A stretch of 64,000 nucleotides of DNA from an uncultured Bacilli bacterium. GTDB taxonomy: Bacteria; Bacillota_I; Bacilli_A; RF39; UBA660. Below, piece after piece: positions 7,832 through 16,859 of the stretch (position 1 is the first letter of the stretch; every line of letters starts with the position of its first letter). A program made the position numbers and the translations under genes. The DNA is taken from positions 1 through 64,000 of the forward strand of contig CALVXO010000003.1 in assembly GCA_944371325.1 (NCBI GenBank), given 5' to 3'. The notes below the pieces were generated by a model. That model searched no databases, was not told the origin of the DNA, and saw only the letters and a list, made by a program, of their open reading frames with translations.

Positions 7832-7960
7832 ACTATTTTTTGTAGTATTTTATTAATATTAAGTATTATTTTTAATGTAATCCTTGAATGTTAATAAGCA
7901 TTGCTTGTAGCAACGAACTATTCTTTATATAATATTTGTAAAGAAAGGAGTTGTTCTAAA

Positions 7961-8470
7961 ATGTTAAAAGATAATATTAAATCAATAAGAAAATCAAAAG
8001 GAATTTCTCAAGAAGAACTTGCTATAAAGTTACATGTGGTTAGACAAACAATTTCTAAATGGGAACAAGGATTATCAGTACCTGATTCGGAAATGTTAAT
8101 TTCAATATCAGAAGTTCTTGAAACACCAGTAAGTACTTTATTAGGCGAAAATATTATTGAATCTAAAGTTGATGATTTAAAAGTAATTTCTGAAAAATTA
8201 GAGATAATAAACTTACAACTATCTCAAAGGAACAATACAAGAAGAAAAATAGTGCATTGGCTATTAGTTTCTTTATGCATAACCATAATATTAGTTTTTA
8301 TATTTTTGTTTCTATTAAATAGTTCTTATTTAAATTGGGATTATAATAATCCTGAAAAGGCTGTTTTAGGAGTTTCTTTACATTCATTTGAATGGCTATT
8401 TATGAGAATAGCACCAATAGTTCTTATCGGAATAATTATTGGAATTATTTTAACTCGAAAGAAAACTTAA
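7961..8470 (+). CDS. Membrane-anchored XRE-family transcription regulator
   Basis: The N-terminal 60 residues are a Cro/CI-type helix-turn-helix (IRKSKGISQEELAIKLHVVRQTISKWEQG). A short linker with LSQRNNTRRKI follows, then two C-terminal hydrophobic helices, with LNWDYNNPEKAVLG between them on the outer face or within the membrane. I start at 7961, behind AAAGGAG, rather than the in-frame codon at 7901, which would lengthen the HTH with unrelated residues. DNA-binding proteins tethered by helices like these are common in gut Bacillota and often control a neighbouring membrane gene. The target is not known. Confidence 0.85.
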   Translation: MLKDNIKSIRKSKGISQEELAIKLHVVRQTISKWEQGLSVPDSEMLISISEVLETPVSTLLGENIIESKVDDLKVISEKLEIINLQLSQRNNTRRKIVHWLLVSLCITIILVFIFLFLLNSSYLNWDYNNPEKAVLGVSLHSFEWLFMRIAPIVLIGIIIGIILTRKKT

Positions 8471-8529
8471 AATTGTTATATTGAAAATCATAATTTTAAA
8501 ATTTTTTATCGAAATGAATAATCATTAAA

Positions 8530-8561
8530 CAAACAAACTAATTTTGTTAGTTTGTTTTTTA
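8530..8561 (+). terminator. Terminator after the membrane-anchored XRE gene
   Basis: AACAAACTAA and TTAGTTTGTT form a 10-bp stem followed by TTTTTT. Confidence 0.75.
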
Positions 8562-8710
8562 TTTAAATAAAATTTTTATGATATAATAAAGACGATGAAA
8601 TTACTTGATAAAAATTATATACTAGTTAGTTTTTTAAAAATATCAAACTAAACTAACAGTCGAGAAAAAAATTCTTTATATGTAGTATAATGTTTTTGAG
8701 GTGAAAGTTT

Positions 8711-9724
8711 ATGGATAATAATAAAATTGGAAATTTTATTGCAAATCTTAGAAAAAAGAAAAATCTAACCCAACAAGAACTAGGCGACAAATTACACATA
8801 ACTGATAAAGCAGTAAGTAAGTGGGAACGAGGATTAAGTTTACCTGATATTACTATTCTTGAAAAACTAGCGGATGTATTGGATACTGATATTTATAGCA
8901 TTTTACAAATTGAAAAAAAGGAAAATATAGATATTGATAAACTATTGCAAGAAGAAAAAAACAAAATAAAAAAAATAATAATTAAAAAAATAATGTTTAT
9001 AATGATTCCAATAATAATTATTATTTGTATTATATTATTTAAATTATTACCTTTTGGTTATGATGTTTCTCATGTTAGATATACTCATAATGAAAATAAA
9101 CTAATTAATCTTGGGGTTCCTAAATTTTCATTTTATATGAAAAATAATGAAGATAGTTATTCATATAAAAGTTTAAGAGGAAAGAGTGTTTTGAAAAGTG
9201 AGGTAAAAGGATATTTAAATACTTTAGAACATATTTCTTGTAATAATACTACATATTATTATGATAATGATACTGATATTACAATTGTTGATTATTCTGT
9301 TAAAGGTAATATTATATATAATACCATTTCTTATAGTATTAAAAATAGAAATTATTGTGATGCTATAGAAATTAATGAATATAAAGAAAAATTAGGATAT
9401 CTAAATAGAATTTATACTATTTATAGCGAAAAATCAAATTTATCGATTTTCTTTAGTCCAAAGTTAGAACGAAAAGAAGAAAATAATTGGATAGCAAATT
9501 TAGAAATTTATTATCAAGGCGAAAAAGAAAATAAAGTAATTGAAGTTTCTTCTGGAACATTTGAAATAAAAAATGATGAATTAATTTATTATAGAACTAA
9601 CATAGAAGAAAAAGATAATAATATAGAAATTCCTAATGTATCAAGTTTTGTTATAAAAAATCGAAAATTAATACTTAAAGAAAACTATTTGGAAGACTAT
9701 GAAAAAAGTATTGTTTTACAGTAA
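8711..9724 (+). CDS. XRE-family regulator with membrane helix and extracytoplasmic domain
   Basis: The 337-residue protein has an XRE helix-turn-helix (residues 7-60: LRKKKNLTQQELGDKLHITDKAVSKWERG) and a Lys-rich linker. One membrane helix follows (about 96-117), then some 220 residues predicted to lie outside the cytoplasm, with no recognised domain. The layout suggests a one-component sensor that couples an external signal to DNA binding. The next gene starts 12 bases downstream and encodes another membrane protein with a large external domain, so the two probably work together. A proximal TATAAT lies at 8687-8692 and a distal TGATATAAT at 8579-8587. Confidence 0.8.
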   Translation: MDNNKIGNFIANLRKKKNLTQQELGDKLHITDKAVSKWERGLSLPDITILEKLADVLDTDIYSILQIEKKENIDIDKLLQEEKNKIKKIIIKKIMFIMIPIIIIICIILFKLLPFGYDVSHVRYTHNENKLINLGVPKFSFYMKNNEDSYSYKSLRGKSVLKSEVKGYLNTLEHISCNNTTYYYDNDTDITIVDYSVKGNIIYNTISYSIKNRNYCDAIEINEYKEKLGYLNRIYTIYSEKSNLSIFFSPKLERKEENNWIANLEIYYQGEKENKVIEVSSGTFEIKNDELIYYRTNIEEKDNNIEIPNVSSFVIKNRKLILKENYLEDYEKSIVLQ

Positions 9725-9735
9725 GGTGGTGAATT

Positions 9736-10860
9736 ATGAAAAAAATATTTAATAAAATTAAAAGTAATATCCTTTTGTATGATTTGATTTTTACTGTTGT
9801 TATTATATTAATTAACTTTATTTTATATTTAGTAAACTTAAGATTTAGATTATGGTTTATTATTATTATAATTTTAATATGCGCAATAGGATTTATAATT
9901 GGTATTTTCCAACAATTTTTTAAATCATCTGAAAATAAAAAAATAGCTGTAATAATGGTATTATTAATTTTTTCAGTTAGCACTATAATTATTATTATTC
10001 TTATGCCTTTTATTACTTTTGTATTCGCTTTTAGCTATAAGCCTGAACATACTGTAATTTTAGATAATAAAAAATATGTAGCAGTTGTTAGTTCCTTTCT
10101 TAATGTTGATGTAGACTATTATGACTATTATGGTCCTTTATTAATGGGAACTAAAATAAGAGTGCATGGTTATTTTGGCAATGGCGGATATGATCCTTTT
10201 GTTAATACAAATATAGCTGATCGTGTTGAGTACACATATTATGATGAAAATGGTAAAACAAAATTAATAAGAACTGAAATTTTTATTAGAGATAATAATG
10301 ATAATATAATAGATAAAATTATTTATGAAGATGATGTTAATAAAACAGATGAATTTAATGAAAACGATAATTATTTATTACCTGAAAATGAAGAAGTTTT
10401 GTATGAAAATAAATTTGATAATATAATTTTAAGAGTTGGTAGAATTGATTATGTTTCTGGTAAAAATATGTTAGTTAATGTTTTAAAAAGCAATGATAGT
10501 AAAAATTTTTATGTAGTATCAGAAGAAGCAATTCAAGTTAGTAATGAGGCTAAGTTTACTTTTTTAGCCGAGAATTTAGGGTTTATAATATCGACAGACA
10601 AAATTGATTTTGATTCTAATAAATCTAATTTGTATGTTACTAATAATGGTGGTAAGACATTTATGTCATCTAATTTTAAATACAAAAATAATAATGTTAG
10701 TTATCTAAATATAGATGGTATGCCTTATTATGAAGATAATAGTTTAAAACTAAAATGTTCAGTATATGAAATTAATCAAAATAAGGATGGATATGAAGAA
10801 AAAACATTAATATTTATAAGTAATGATAATGGATTGAATTGGATTTTAGAAAATAGTTAA
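9736..10860 (+). CDS. Membrane protein with external Asp-box-containing domain
   Basis: The 374-residue protein has three N-terminal hydrophobic helices (about 15-35, 40-60, 75-97), then a 275-residue domain likely outside the cell. Near the C-terminus are two Asp-box-like motifs, TNNGGKTF and SNDNGLNW (S-x-D-x-G-x-x-W type), which occur in beta-propeller loops of sialidases and many non-enzymatic proteins. Two copies are too few for a full sialidase. It is in an operon with the upstream membrane-bound XRE protein and may be its partner or target. No enzyme activity is claimed. Confidence 0.7.
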   Translation: MKKIFNKIKSNILLYDLIFTVVIILINFILYLVNLRFRLWFIIIIILICAIGFIIGIFQQFFKSSENKKIAVIMVLLIFSVSTIIIIILMPFITFVFAFSYKPEHTVILDNKKYVAVVSSFLNVDVDYYDYYGPLLMGTKIRVHGYFGNGGYDPFVNTNIADRVEYTYYDENGKTKLIRTEIFIRDNNDNIIDKIIYEDDVNKTDEFNENDNYLLPENEEVLYENKFDNIILRVGRIDYVSGKNMLVNVLKSNDSKNFYVVSEEAIQVSNEAKFTFLAENLGFIISTDKIDFDSNKSNLYVTNNGGKTFMSSNFKYKNNNVSYLNIDGMPYYEDNSLKLKCSVYEINQNKDGYEEKTLIFISNDNGLNWILENS

Positions 10861-10966
10861 AATATAACAAAATTTAATAATAATCTACTAATGATTATTT
10901 CAATGATTATAAAATTAAAATAATCTTTTTTTGTAAGTTTTTGGAAATAATAAAAAAGCATTTAAT

Positions 10967-10980
10967 TAAACAAATGTTCG
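10967..10980 (+). promoter_or_regulatory. LexA (DinR)-like SOS operator upstream of the Y-family polymerase
   Basis: TAAACAAATGTTCG matches the Gram-positive LexA consensus CGAACNNNNGTTCG at all but the first two positions, and the GTTCG half-site is intact. It directly abuts the extended -10 TGATATAAT (10981-10989), so bound repressor would block the promoter. Error-prone Y-family polymerase genes are classical SOS targets. Confidence 0.6.
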
Positions 10981-11005
10981 TGATATAATTATTATGGTGA
11001 TGGAT

Positions 11006-12502
11006 ATGGATAAAGTATATATATGTATTGATCTAAAAAGTTTTTATGCATCAGTTGAATGCGTTTTAAGAGATTTAGATCCTTTAAATACGAATTTAGT
11101 AGTAGCTGATGAATCAAGAACTGATAAAACTGTTTGCTTAGCAGTTAGTCCATCATTAAAACAATATGGAATAGGTGGTAGGGCAAGATTATTTGAAGTT
11201 AAGCAAAAAATAAAACAAATTAATTGTGAAAGAAAAAGGAATAATAATTATAAAAGTTTTGTTGGTAAATCATATTTGGATAGTGAATTAAAAAATAATA
11301 AGCATTTAGAATTAGATTTAATTATTGCACAACCGAGAATGGCTTATTATATAAAATATAGTACTAAAATATATAATGTTTATTTAAAGTATATTGCTAA
11401 AGAAGATATACTAGTTTATTCAATCGATGAAGTTTTTATTGATATAACAAACTATTTAAAACTATATAAATGTTCACCTACACAATTAGTTACTAAAATA
11501 GTTAAAGAAGTTTATGATTTAACAGGTATTACTGCAACAGCTGGAATTGGAACTAATATGTTTTTAGCTAAAGTTGCAATGGATATTGTTGCTAAAAAAA
11601 GTAAACCAAATGAATTTGGCGTTAGAATAGCTTGTTTAGATGAAACGACTTTTAGAAATAAATTATGGGATCATAAACCTATAACTGATTTTTGGCGTGT
11701 AGGAAAAGGAATTGCTGAAAAACTTGCTAAAAATAATATGTATACAATGGGTGATGTAGCAAGATGTTCACATTATAATGAAGATCTATTATATAAATTA
11801 TTTGGAATAAATGCTGAACTTTTAATCGATCATGCATGGGGATGGGAACCATGTACTATTGATATTGCTAAAAGTTATAAACCTACTACTACAAGTTTAA
11901 GTTCTGGTCAAGTATTACACTCACCTTATGATAATAAAAAATCGAGATTGATTGTAAGTGAAATGGCAGATAATTTAGCGCTAGATTTAGTAAATAAACA
12001 TTTAGTTACTAATCAATTAGTCTTAACAATTCAATATGATATAGAAAATTTAACTAATCCAAATATTGTTAATAAATATTTTGGAGAAATAACAGTAGAT
12101 TCTTATGGTAGAAAAATACCTAAACATTCTCATGGAACAATTAATTTAGATCATTTCACTTCTTCTTCAAAAGTTATCAGAGAAAATTTTATAAAATTAT
12201 TTGATAAAATTTCTAATCCATTGTTATTAATTAGAAAATTAAATTTATCAGTAAATAAATTAACTAATGAAAATAAGACAAAATCTTCATTTGAACAAAT
12301 AGATTTATTTACTAATTATGAAGAATTAGAAAGAAAAAAAGAATTAGAGATTATTCAAGAACAAAACGATAAAGAAATTGGAAAGGTTATGTTAAAAATA
12401 AAAAATAAATATGGTAAAAATGCAATATTAAAAGGGATGAATATTATAAAAGGAGCAACTACTATAGAAAGAAATAAACAAATTGGAGGTCATCATGAAT
12501 AA
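11006..12502 (+). CDS. Y-family DNA polymerase (UvrX/ImpB-type)
   Basis: This translesion polymerase copies past damaged bases. Sequence signatures are IDLKSFYASVECVLRDLDP at the N-terminus (first catalytic Asp), the YSIDEVFIDIT motif (catalytic Asp-Glu) and TAGIGTNMFLAKVAMDIVAKK. The later part carries the little-finger domain and ends in a Lys-rich tail. At about 498 residues it is longer than DinB and fits the UvrX/ImpB subgroup of Bacillota. The start at 11006 (MDKVYI) is preferred because GGTGAT precedes it; upstream ATGs at 10994 and 11000 are possible. A YolD-like gene overlaps its end, as in phage and Bacillus umuC-like operons. Confidence 0.93.
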   Translation: MDKVYICIDLKSFYASVECVLRDLDPLNTNLVVADESRTDKTVCLAVSPSLKQYGIGGRARLFEVKQKIKQINCERKRNNNYKSFVGKSYLDSELKNNKHLELDLIIAQPRMAYYIKYSTKIYNVYLKYIAKEDILVYSIDEVFIDITNYLKLYKCSPTQLVTKIVKEVYDLTGITATAGIGTNMFLAKVAMDIVAKKSKPNEFGVRIACLDETTFRNKLWDHKPITDFWRVGKGIAEKLAKNNMYTMGDVARCSHYNEDLLYKLFGINAELLIDHAWGWEPCTIDIAKSYKPTTTSLSSGQVLHSPYDNKKSRLIVSEMADNLALDLVNKHLVTNQLVLTIQYDIENLTNPNIVNKYFGEITVDSYGRKIPKHSHGTINLDHFTSSSKVIRENFIKLFDKISNPLLLIRKLNLSVNKLTNENKTKSSFEQIDLFTNYEELERKKELEIIQEQNDKEIGKVMLKIKNKYGKNAILKGMNIIKGATTIERNKQIGGHHE

Positions 12503-12896
12503 ATATAACGATATTATAAATTTACCACATCATGTATCAAAAACTAGATTACCCATGACTTTATATAATAGAGCAGCTCAATTTGCGCCTTTTGCAGCTT
12601 TAACAGGTTATGATGATGCCATTGAAGAAGCAGGAAGAATAACTAGTAAGAAAATAGAATTAGATGAAGAATTAAAAATTATATTAAATGAAAATATTAA
12701 AATAATAAATGATAATATAAAAGAAAAACCTAAAGCTATTATTACATATTTTGTTCCTGATAATAAAAAAATAGGTGGATCCTATAAAACAATAAATTGT
12801 AATATTAAAAGAATAGATGATATTAATAAGTGTATTATTTTAACTGACAATAAAAAAATACCTATAGATAATTTATTAAATATAGTTTTTGAATAG
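12495..12896 (+). CDS. YolD-like protein partnered with the Y-family polymerase
   Basis: The 133-residue product starts MNKYNDIINLPHHVSKTRLPM and contains NRAAQFAPFAALTGYDDAIEEA. This is typical of the short YolD-like/hypothetical proteins encoded next to UvrX polymerases in Bacillota. Its ATG at 12495 follows GGAGG and overlaps the polymerase stop by eight bases. Its role in translesion synthesis is not established, but the operon link is widely conserved. Confidence 0.85.
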   Translation: MNKYNDIINLPHHVSKTRLPMTLYNRAAQFAPFAALTGYDDAIEEAGRITSKKIELDEELKIILNENIKIINDNIKEKPKAIITYFVPDNKKIGGSYKTINCNIKRIDDINKCIILTDNKKIPIDNLLNIVFE

Positions 12897-12970
12897 TGTT
12901 ATAAAAAGTTATGATATAATATTATATGGAATATTAATAATTAAATTTTTAATAAGAAAAGGAGAGTTAT

Positions 12971-13471
12971 ATGAAAATAGCAGTTATTTATTCAAGCATT
13001 ACAGGTAACACTAAATTGTTAGCTGAGACTATTAAAAATGAAATAAAAGAAAATATAGTTTATTTTGGCAAGCCAACTGATGAAGAAATTGATGCGGATA
13101 TTTATTTTATTGGTTCTTGGACTAATAAAGGTGATGCGTCTGTTGATATTATAAATTATTTAAATAAATTAAAAAACAAGAAAATTGCCTATTTCGCAAC
13201 AGCCGGATATGGTGGTAGTAGTGAATATTATGATACATTATTTAACCGTGTAAAACAATATATTGATTCTTCTAATACTATTTTAGGTAGTTTTTATTGT
13301 CAAGGAAAAATGCCTATTCAAGTAAAAGAGCGTTATGTAAAAATGATAACTGAACATCCAGAAGATAAAAATTTAGAAGTAAGTCTTAAAAATTTCGAAG
13401 ATGCTCTTACACATCCAGATAAAAAAGATTTAGAAAACGTTAAAAATTGGGTAAACAAAATATTAAAATAA
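12971..13471 (+). CDS. Flavodoxin-family protein
   Basis: The 166-residue protein begins with a flavodoxin FMN-phosphate loop (IYSSITGNTKLLAE). It has the pattern FIGSWTNKGDAS, then AYFATAGYGG for the second FMN loop, and ends with SFYCQGKMPIQVKERYVKMI. These are marks of the ~165-residue flavodoxin subgroup common in gut Bacillota, some of which accompany bilirubin reductase (BilS). No bilR-like gene is in the window, so that role is not supported. It has its own extended -10 (TGATATAAT at 12912-12920). Confidence 0.88.
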   Translation: MKIAVIYSSITGNTKLLAETIKNEIKENIVYFGKPTDEEIDADIYFIGSWTNKGDASVDIINYLNKLKNKKIAYFATAGYGGSSEYYDTLFNRVKQYIDSSNTILGSFYCQGKMPIQVKERYVKMITEHPEDKNLEVSLKNFEDALTHPDKKDLENVKNWVNKILK

Positions 13472-13496
13472 ATATTATATTAAAAAGGGAGATAAA

Positions 13497-14495
13497 ATGA
13501 AAAATATTTTTAGATTAGGATTGTTTTTAATTATAAGTTTTGTTTTGATAAATTCTATTAAAGCAGCTACTAATCCTTATGCTCAATCAGGATCTTATGG
13601 TACTAATTGTACTTGGTATGCATGGAAGATGGCTTATGAAAAAGGAAAAGTTGCATTGCCAGGTTGGGGAAATGCAAAAACGTGGTACAATGAAGCTAAA
13701 AATGATGGTTATAAAGTTGGTAAAACTCCTAAAGCAAATTCAATTGTAGTATGGAGCAATTGGACAGAATATGGACATGTTGGTTATGTAGAAAAAGTTG
13801 AAGGGAAAAGTATTTATGTTTGGGATTCTACTGGCCCTTGTCTTGATAAAGAAGATCCAGAATTTATTGAATGTATGGCTAATAGTATAAATGAAGATAC
13901 TGATAAAATTTGCTATCAAAATGCTAAAAGAATTGCTTGTGAATATGATATTAATGATCAAGATTATGTTATAACCGGTTTTATTTATTTAGATGAAATA
14001 CCTAAAAAGGAAAATACTTCATCAAATAATTCATCAGATAAAAATGAAAAACCTACTGTTGTTACGAAATCTAACAATAACAATTTAAGTAATATTGAAA
14101 TTAGTGTAGGAAATATAAACTTTGATAAAAATATTTTAGAATATAATGTTGAAGTTTTAAATGATGTTGATATAATAACAATAAATGCAACTAAAGAAGA
14201 TGAAAAAGCAACTATTGAAGGAATAGGCGAATACGAATTAAACGTTGGTTTAAATGAATTTAAATTACTTGTAACTGCCGAAGATAATAGTAAGAAAGAA
14301 TATATTATTAAAGTAACAAGGAAAGAACCGGAAGTAAAAGAAGAAATTGAAGAAGATAAACAAGAAAAAATTGTAGAAAATATAGAAGAAGCTAATGAAA
14401 ATAATAGTAAAATAAACATTTATGCAATAGTTATTCCTTTAGTGGCTATTTTAGTAATTATTATATATTTTATTTCAAAAAAGAAAGGAAAGTAA
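13497..14495 (+). CDS. Secreted, membrane-anchored CHAP-domain protein
   Basis: The 332-residue protein has a signal peptide ending near SIKAA. Residues 25-165 are a CHAP amidase/peptidase domain with the catalytic Cys in GTNCTWYAW and His in YGHVGYVEKV. A Ser/Asn-rich linker follows, then a cadherin-like beta-sandwich at about 196-275 (LSNIEISVGNINFDKNILEYN, then EYIIKVTR). The rest is a Glu/Lys-rich spacer and a C-terminal membrane helix with KKKGK. CHAP enzymes cleave peptidoglycan cross-links or stem peptides, and the architecture fits cell-wall remodelling from the membrane surface. It is followed after two bases by an ASCH gene. Confidence 0.9.
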   Translation: MKNIFRLGLFLIISFVLINSIKAATNPYAQSGSYGTNCTWYAWKMAYEKGKVALPGWGNAKTWYNEAKNDGYKVGKTPKANSIVVWSNWTEYGHVGYVEKVEGKSIYVWDSTGPCLDKEDPEFIECMANSINEDTDKICYQNAKRIACEYDINDQDYVITGFIYLDEIPKKENTSSNNSSDKNEKPTVVTKSNNNNLSNIEISVGNINFDKNILEYNVEVLNDVDIITINATKEDEKATIEGIGEYELNVGLNEFKLLVTAEDNSKKEYIIKVTRKEPEVKEEIEEDKQEKIVENIEEANENNSKINIYAIVIPLVAILVIIIYFISKKKGK

Positions 14496-14497
14496 AA

Positions 14498-14845
14498 ATG
14501 ATTTATGAATTTAAATTACAACCAAAATATTATAATTACATATTAAATGGGACCAAAAGAATTGAATTAAGATTATATGATGAAAAAAGAAAATATATTA
14601 AATTAGGTGATACCATTAAATTTTTAAAAGAACCTGATTTAAAAGAATCCTTTAATGCTAAAATTATTGGATTAATAAGACATAATTCATTCGAACAATT
14701 AATTAATGATTTTGATATTTCTATTTTAGCTGATATTTCTACATCAAAAACTGAACTTCTAAATGAACTTGAAAAGTTTTATCCAAAAGAAAAACAAGAA
14801 AAATATGGTGTATTAGGTATTAGAGTAGATATTTACCAAAACTAA
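14498..14845 (+). CDS. ASCH-domain protein
   Basis: The 115-residue single-domain protein has the ASCH pattern. It has YYNYILNGTKRIELRLYDEKRK near the N-terminus, KLGDTIKFL as the conserved strand, and KYGVLGIRVD at the end. ASCH domains share the PUA-like fold and are predicted to bind RNA; some are ribonucleases or N4-acetylcytidine amidohydrolases (YqfB). It lies between a CHAP gene and a DUF3592 gene, which gives no functional hint. Confidence 0.88.
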   Translation: MIYEFKLQPKYYNYILNGTKRIELRLYDEKRKYIKLGDTIKFLKEPDLKESFNAKIIGLIRHNSFEQLINDFDISILADISTSKTELLNELEKFYPKEKQEKYGVLGIRVDIYQN

Positions 14846-14866
14846 TAGAAAAGAGATTAGATAAAA

Positions 14867-15877
14867 ATGAATAAAAAACTTGGATTAATATATAAATTAG
14901 TATTTGAATTAATTTTTACAGTATTATTATTTTATACTTTTATAAGAAATAACAGTTTTATTAATTTGATATTTTTACCTTTTATAATTTGCCTAGCTGG
15001 TGATATTGTAAAAACGATATTTTTATTAAAAGGTGATGATATAAATAATAGTTTTTTTGAAAAAATATCTATTGTTGGATTTTTCTCTTTTGTTTTTTTA
15101 TTTTTAATAATATGGACCTTTTTATCAATTTTAAGTAAAGATTATTCATTAATAATTATTTCTATTCCTTTTTGGTTAATTAGTGTTTTTTCTGTAAGAA
15201 AAAGATTACTTGGAAAAGAAGTAAAAATATTTAAAAATATCAATTTTAGTCAAATATTTCCTTATATATTTTTGAGTTTATTTATATTAATTGGTATTAT
15301 TATGCTATACTTTGGAACAAGTAGTTTATTAAAAAAAGTTATTAAAACAAGTAATTATGTTGAAACTGTTGGTTATTTTGTTGATTATGAAATATATAAT
15401 AGTGATGAAGATGGAACAACTTATAAATTGATTTATTCTTATACTATTGATGATAATGAATATACTATTTCAACTGATTATGGTACCGATATAATTCCTA
15501 AAGAAGGTAGTACTAGAAATATTAAATATAATCCAGATGATCCTAGCCAAGCAATTATAATTGGTGGTGGTAGTGAAATTATATTATTATTAATTGGTTT
15601 TATGTTTACAATAATTCCATTTATTATGCTTATAAATATATCACCTAAAATAAAAGAAAAAATAGACAAATTAAATTTTAATTTAATAACTTTATTAATA
15701 GGTATTGTATTCTTAATTATTGGTCTTATGGCTTTATATATGATGACAGGTACATTGTCAATTATAGAAATATATAAATCATTTAGTTTAAATTATTTAA
15801 TACCATATTTAATTTTAGTAATATTTATAATTGTAGGAATTTTATTAATTATAGGAAGTTTTAAAAAAAATGAATAA
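14867..15877 (+). CDS. DUF3592-domain membrane protein
   Basis: The 336-residue protein has N-terminal membrane helices (four within residues 10-110) and another near 130-150. A DUF3592-type extracytoplasmic beta domain follows (about 163-225, with VETVGYFVDYEI, YKLIYSYTIDDNEY and a YNPDDPSQAII end). Further helices at the C-terminus complete it. DUF3592 proteins are widespread in membranes and have no assigned function. It follows the ASCH gene by 21 bases and is probably co-transcribed. Confidence 0.82.
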   Translation: MNKKLGLIYKLVFELIFTVLLFYTFIRNNSFINLIFLPFIICLAGDIVKTIFLLKGDDINNSFFEKISIVGFFSFVFLFLIIWTFLSILSKDYSLIIISIPFWLISVFSVRKRLLGKEVKIFKNINFSQIFPYIFLSLFILIGIIMLYFGTSSLLKKVIKTSNYVETVGYFVDYEIYNSDEDGTTYKLIYSYTIDDNEYTISTDYGTDIIPKEGSTRNIKYNPDDPSQAIIIGGGSEIILLLIGFMFTIIPFIMLINISPKIKEKIDKLNFNLITLLIGIVFLIIGLMALYMMTGTLSIIEIYKSFSLNYLIPYLILVIFIIVGILLIIGSFKKNE

Positions 15878-15916
15878 TTTTATAATTTATCCACAAATTA
15901 AAATTGGAGGGAATTT

Positions 15917-16336
15917 ATGGATAAAAATGAAATTAATGTATTAGATGAATTAAATAAAGGTGCTTGTATGGGAATGGATGCAATTCATTTCGTATTAGAT
16001 AAAGTAGAGGATGATTAATTTAAAAAAATTTTAAATGAACAATATGAAAAATATAAATATATATCTACTAAAATAAATAAATTATATCCTGGTGAACCAC
16101 ATGAGACAAATGCAATTAATAAAGCTTTAACTTGGTATGGAGTTGAAATGAAAACTCTTATGGATAACAGTTCTTCTAAAATTGCTGAATTATTGCTTCA
16201 AGGAACTAATATGGGAATTATTGAAGGTAGAAAATTATTAAATCATAAAGAAACTGATGGGAAAGTTCATAAGTTAGTTCAAGAGTATGTTGATATGCAA
16301 GAAGAGATGATCGAAAAATTAAAACAATTTTTATAG
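15917..16336 (+). pseudogene. Small conserved helical protein gene interrupted by one in-frame TAA
   Basis: One frame from ATG 15917 (behind GGAGG) to TAG 16334-16336 encodes a 139-residue helical protein, broken only by TAA at 16016-16018. Upstream it reads MDKNEINVLDELNKGACMGM; downstream it continues FKKILNEQYEKYKY and ends with GTNMGIIEGRKLLNHKETDG and an amphipathic helix. This pattern fits a ferritin-like small-protein family of Clostridia and relatives. The context DDxFKKI suggests a GAA-to-TAA change at one base. Restart at the ATG at 16148 could yield a 62-residue product. It could also be a sequencing error. Confidence 0.75.
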
Positions 16337-16379
16337 AATAAGTTTATATTAAAAGTAATAAAATATAATGGTGATATTA

Positions 16380-16783
16380 ATGAAAATTAATTTTAAATCA
16401 TTATTATTATGTATCGTTATTACTTTTTTTATTGGTAGTTTTTTTGCTCTATTTATAGGTAGTAATTCATATGTTGATTTAAATAAAGCAATTGATGTTC
16501 CAGGTTATATATTATTTATGAAAGTTATGGATATAATAAAAAAAGTGCTATAAAAACTTATTTTTTACAATTATTAGTAAATTCTTTTTGGACATTGATA
16601 TTTTTTGGATTTAAATTATATTTATTTGGTTTTATTTGGATTTTATTATTAATAGTATTAGTTATTATTATGATTATTATATTTTATAATATTAATAAAT
16701 TTGCAGGATTAATTAATATTCCATATTTATTTTGGTTATTTTTTGCAGCATTTTTAAATTTATCTATTGTTATTTTAAATTAG
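16380..16783 (+). pseudogene. TspO/MBR family remnant (frameshift and internal deletion)
   Basis: The 5' part starts KINFKSLLLCIVITFFIGSFF and reads ALFIGSNSYVDLNKAIDVPGYILF, which resembles TspO's first helix and LNKPPL...P region. About 15 residues around the usual FPIVWTILYIL segment are missing. Near 16538-16545 an A-run shifts the frame, and the other frame continues with KTYFLQLLVNSFWTLIFFGF, FGFIWILLL, and INKFAGLINIPYLFWLFFAAFLN to the end. Those are the last three TspO helices, including the conserved W and the NKxAG...PYLxW motif. TspO binds tetrapyrroles or steroids in intact form. This copy is very likely non-functional. Confidence 0.75.
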
Positions 16784-16859
16784 AAATTATTGTAAATTAT
16801 AAATGATTATTTTTAGAGAATAATATAAATGTAGTCTATGTTAGAAAAGGAGATGTCTG

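Noticed and set aside
8579-8660. Possible third small-peptide toxin (18 codons at 8595) behind an extended -10
   Set aside because: No minus-strand promoter, no antisense terminator and only weak hydrophobicity; likely a distal promoter leader of the 8711 gene.
12971-13471. Assignment of the flavodoxin as BilS of a bilirubin reductase operon
   Set aside because: No BilR-like reductase nearby; sequence class alone does not show this role.
13985-14419. Long minus-strand ORF opposite the CHAP gene
   Set aside because: Shadow of the Glu/Lys-rich coding frame; no ribosome site or promoter.
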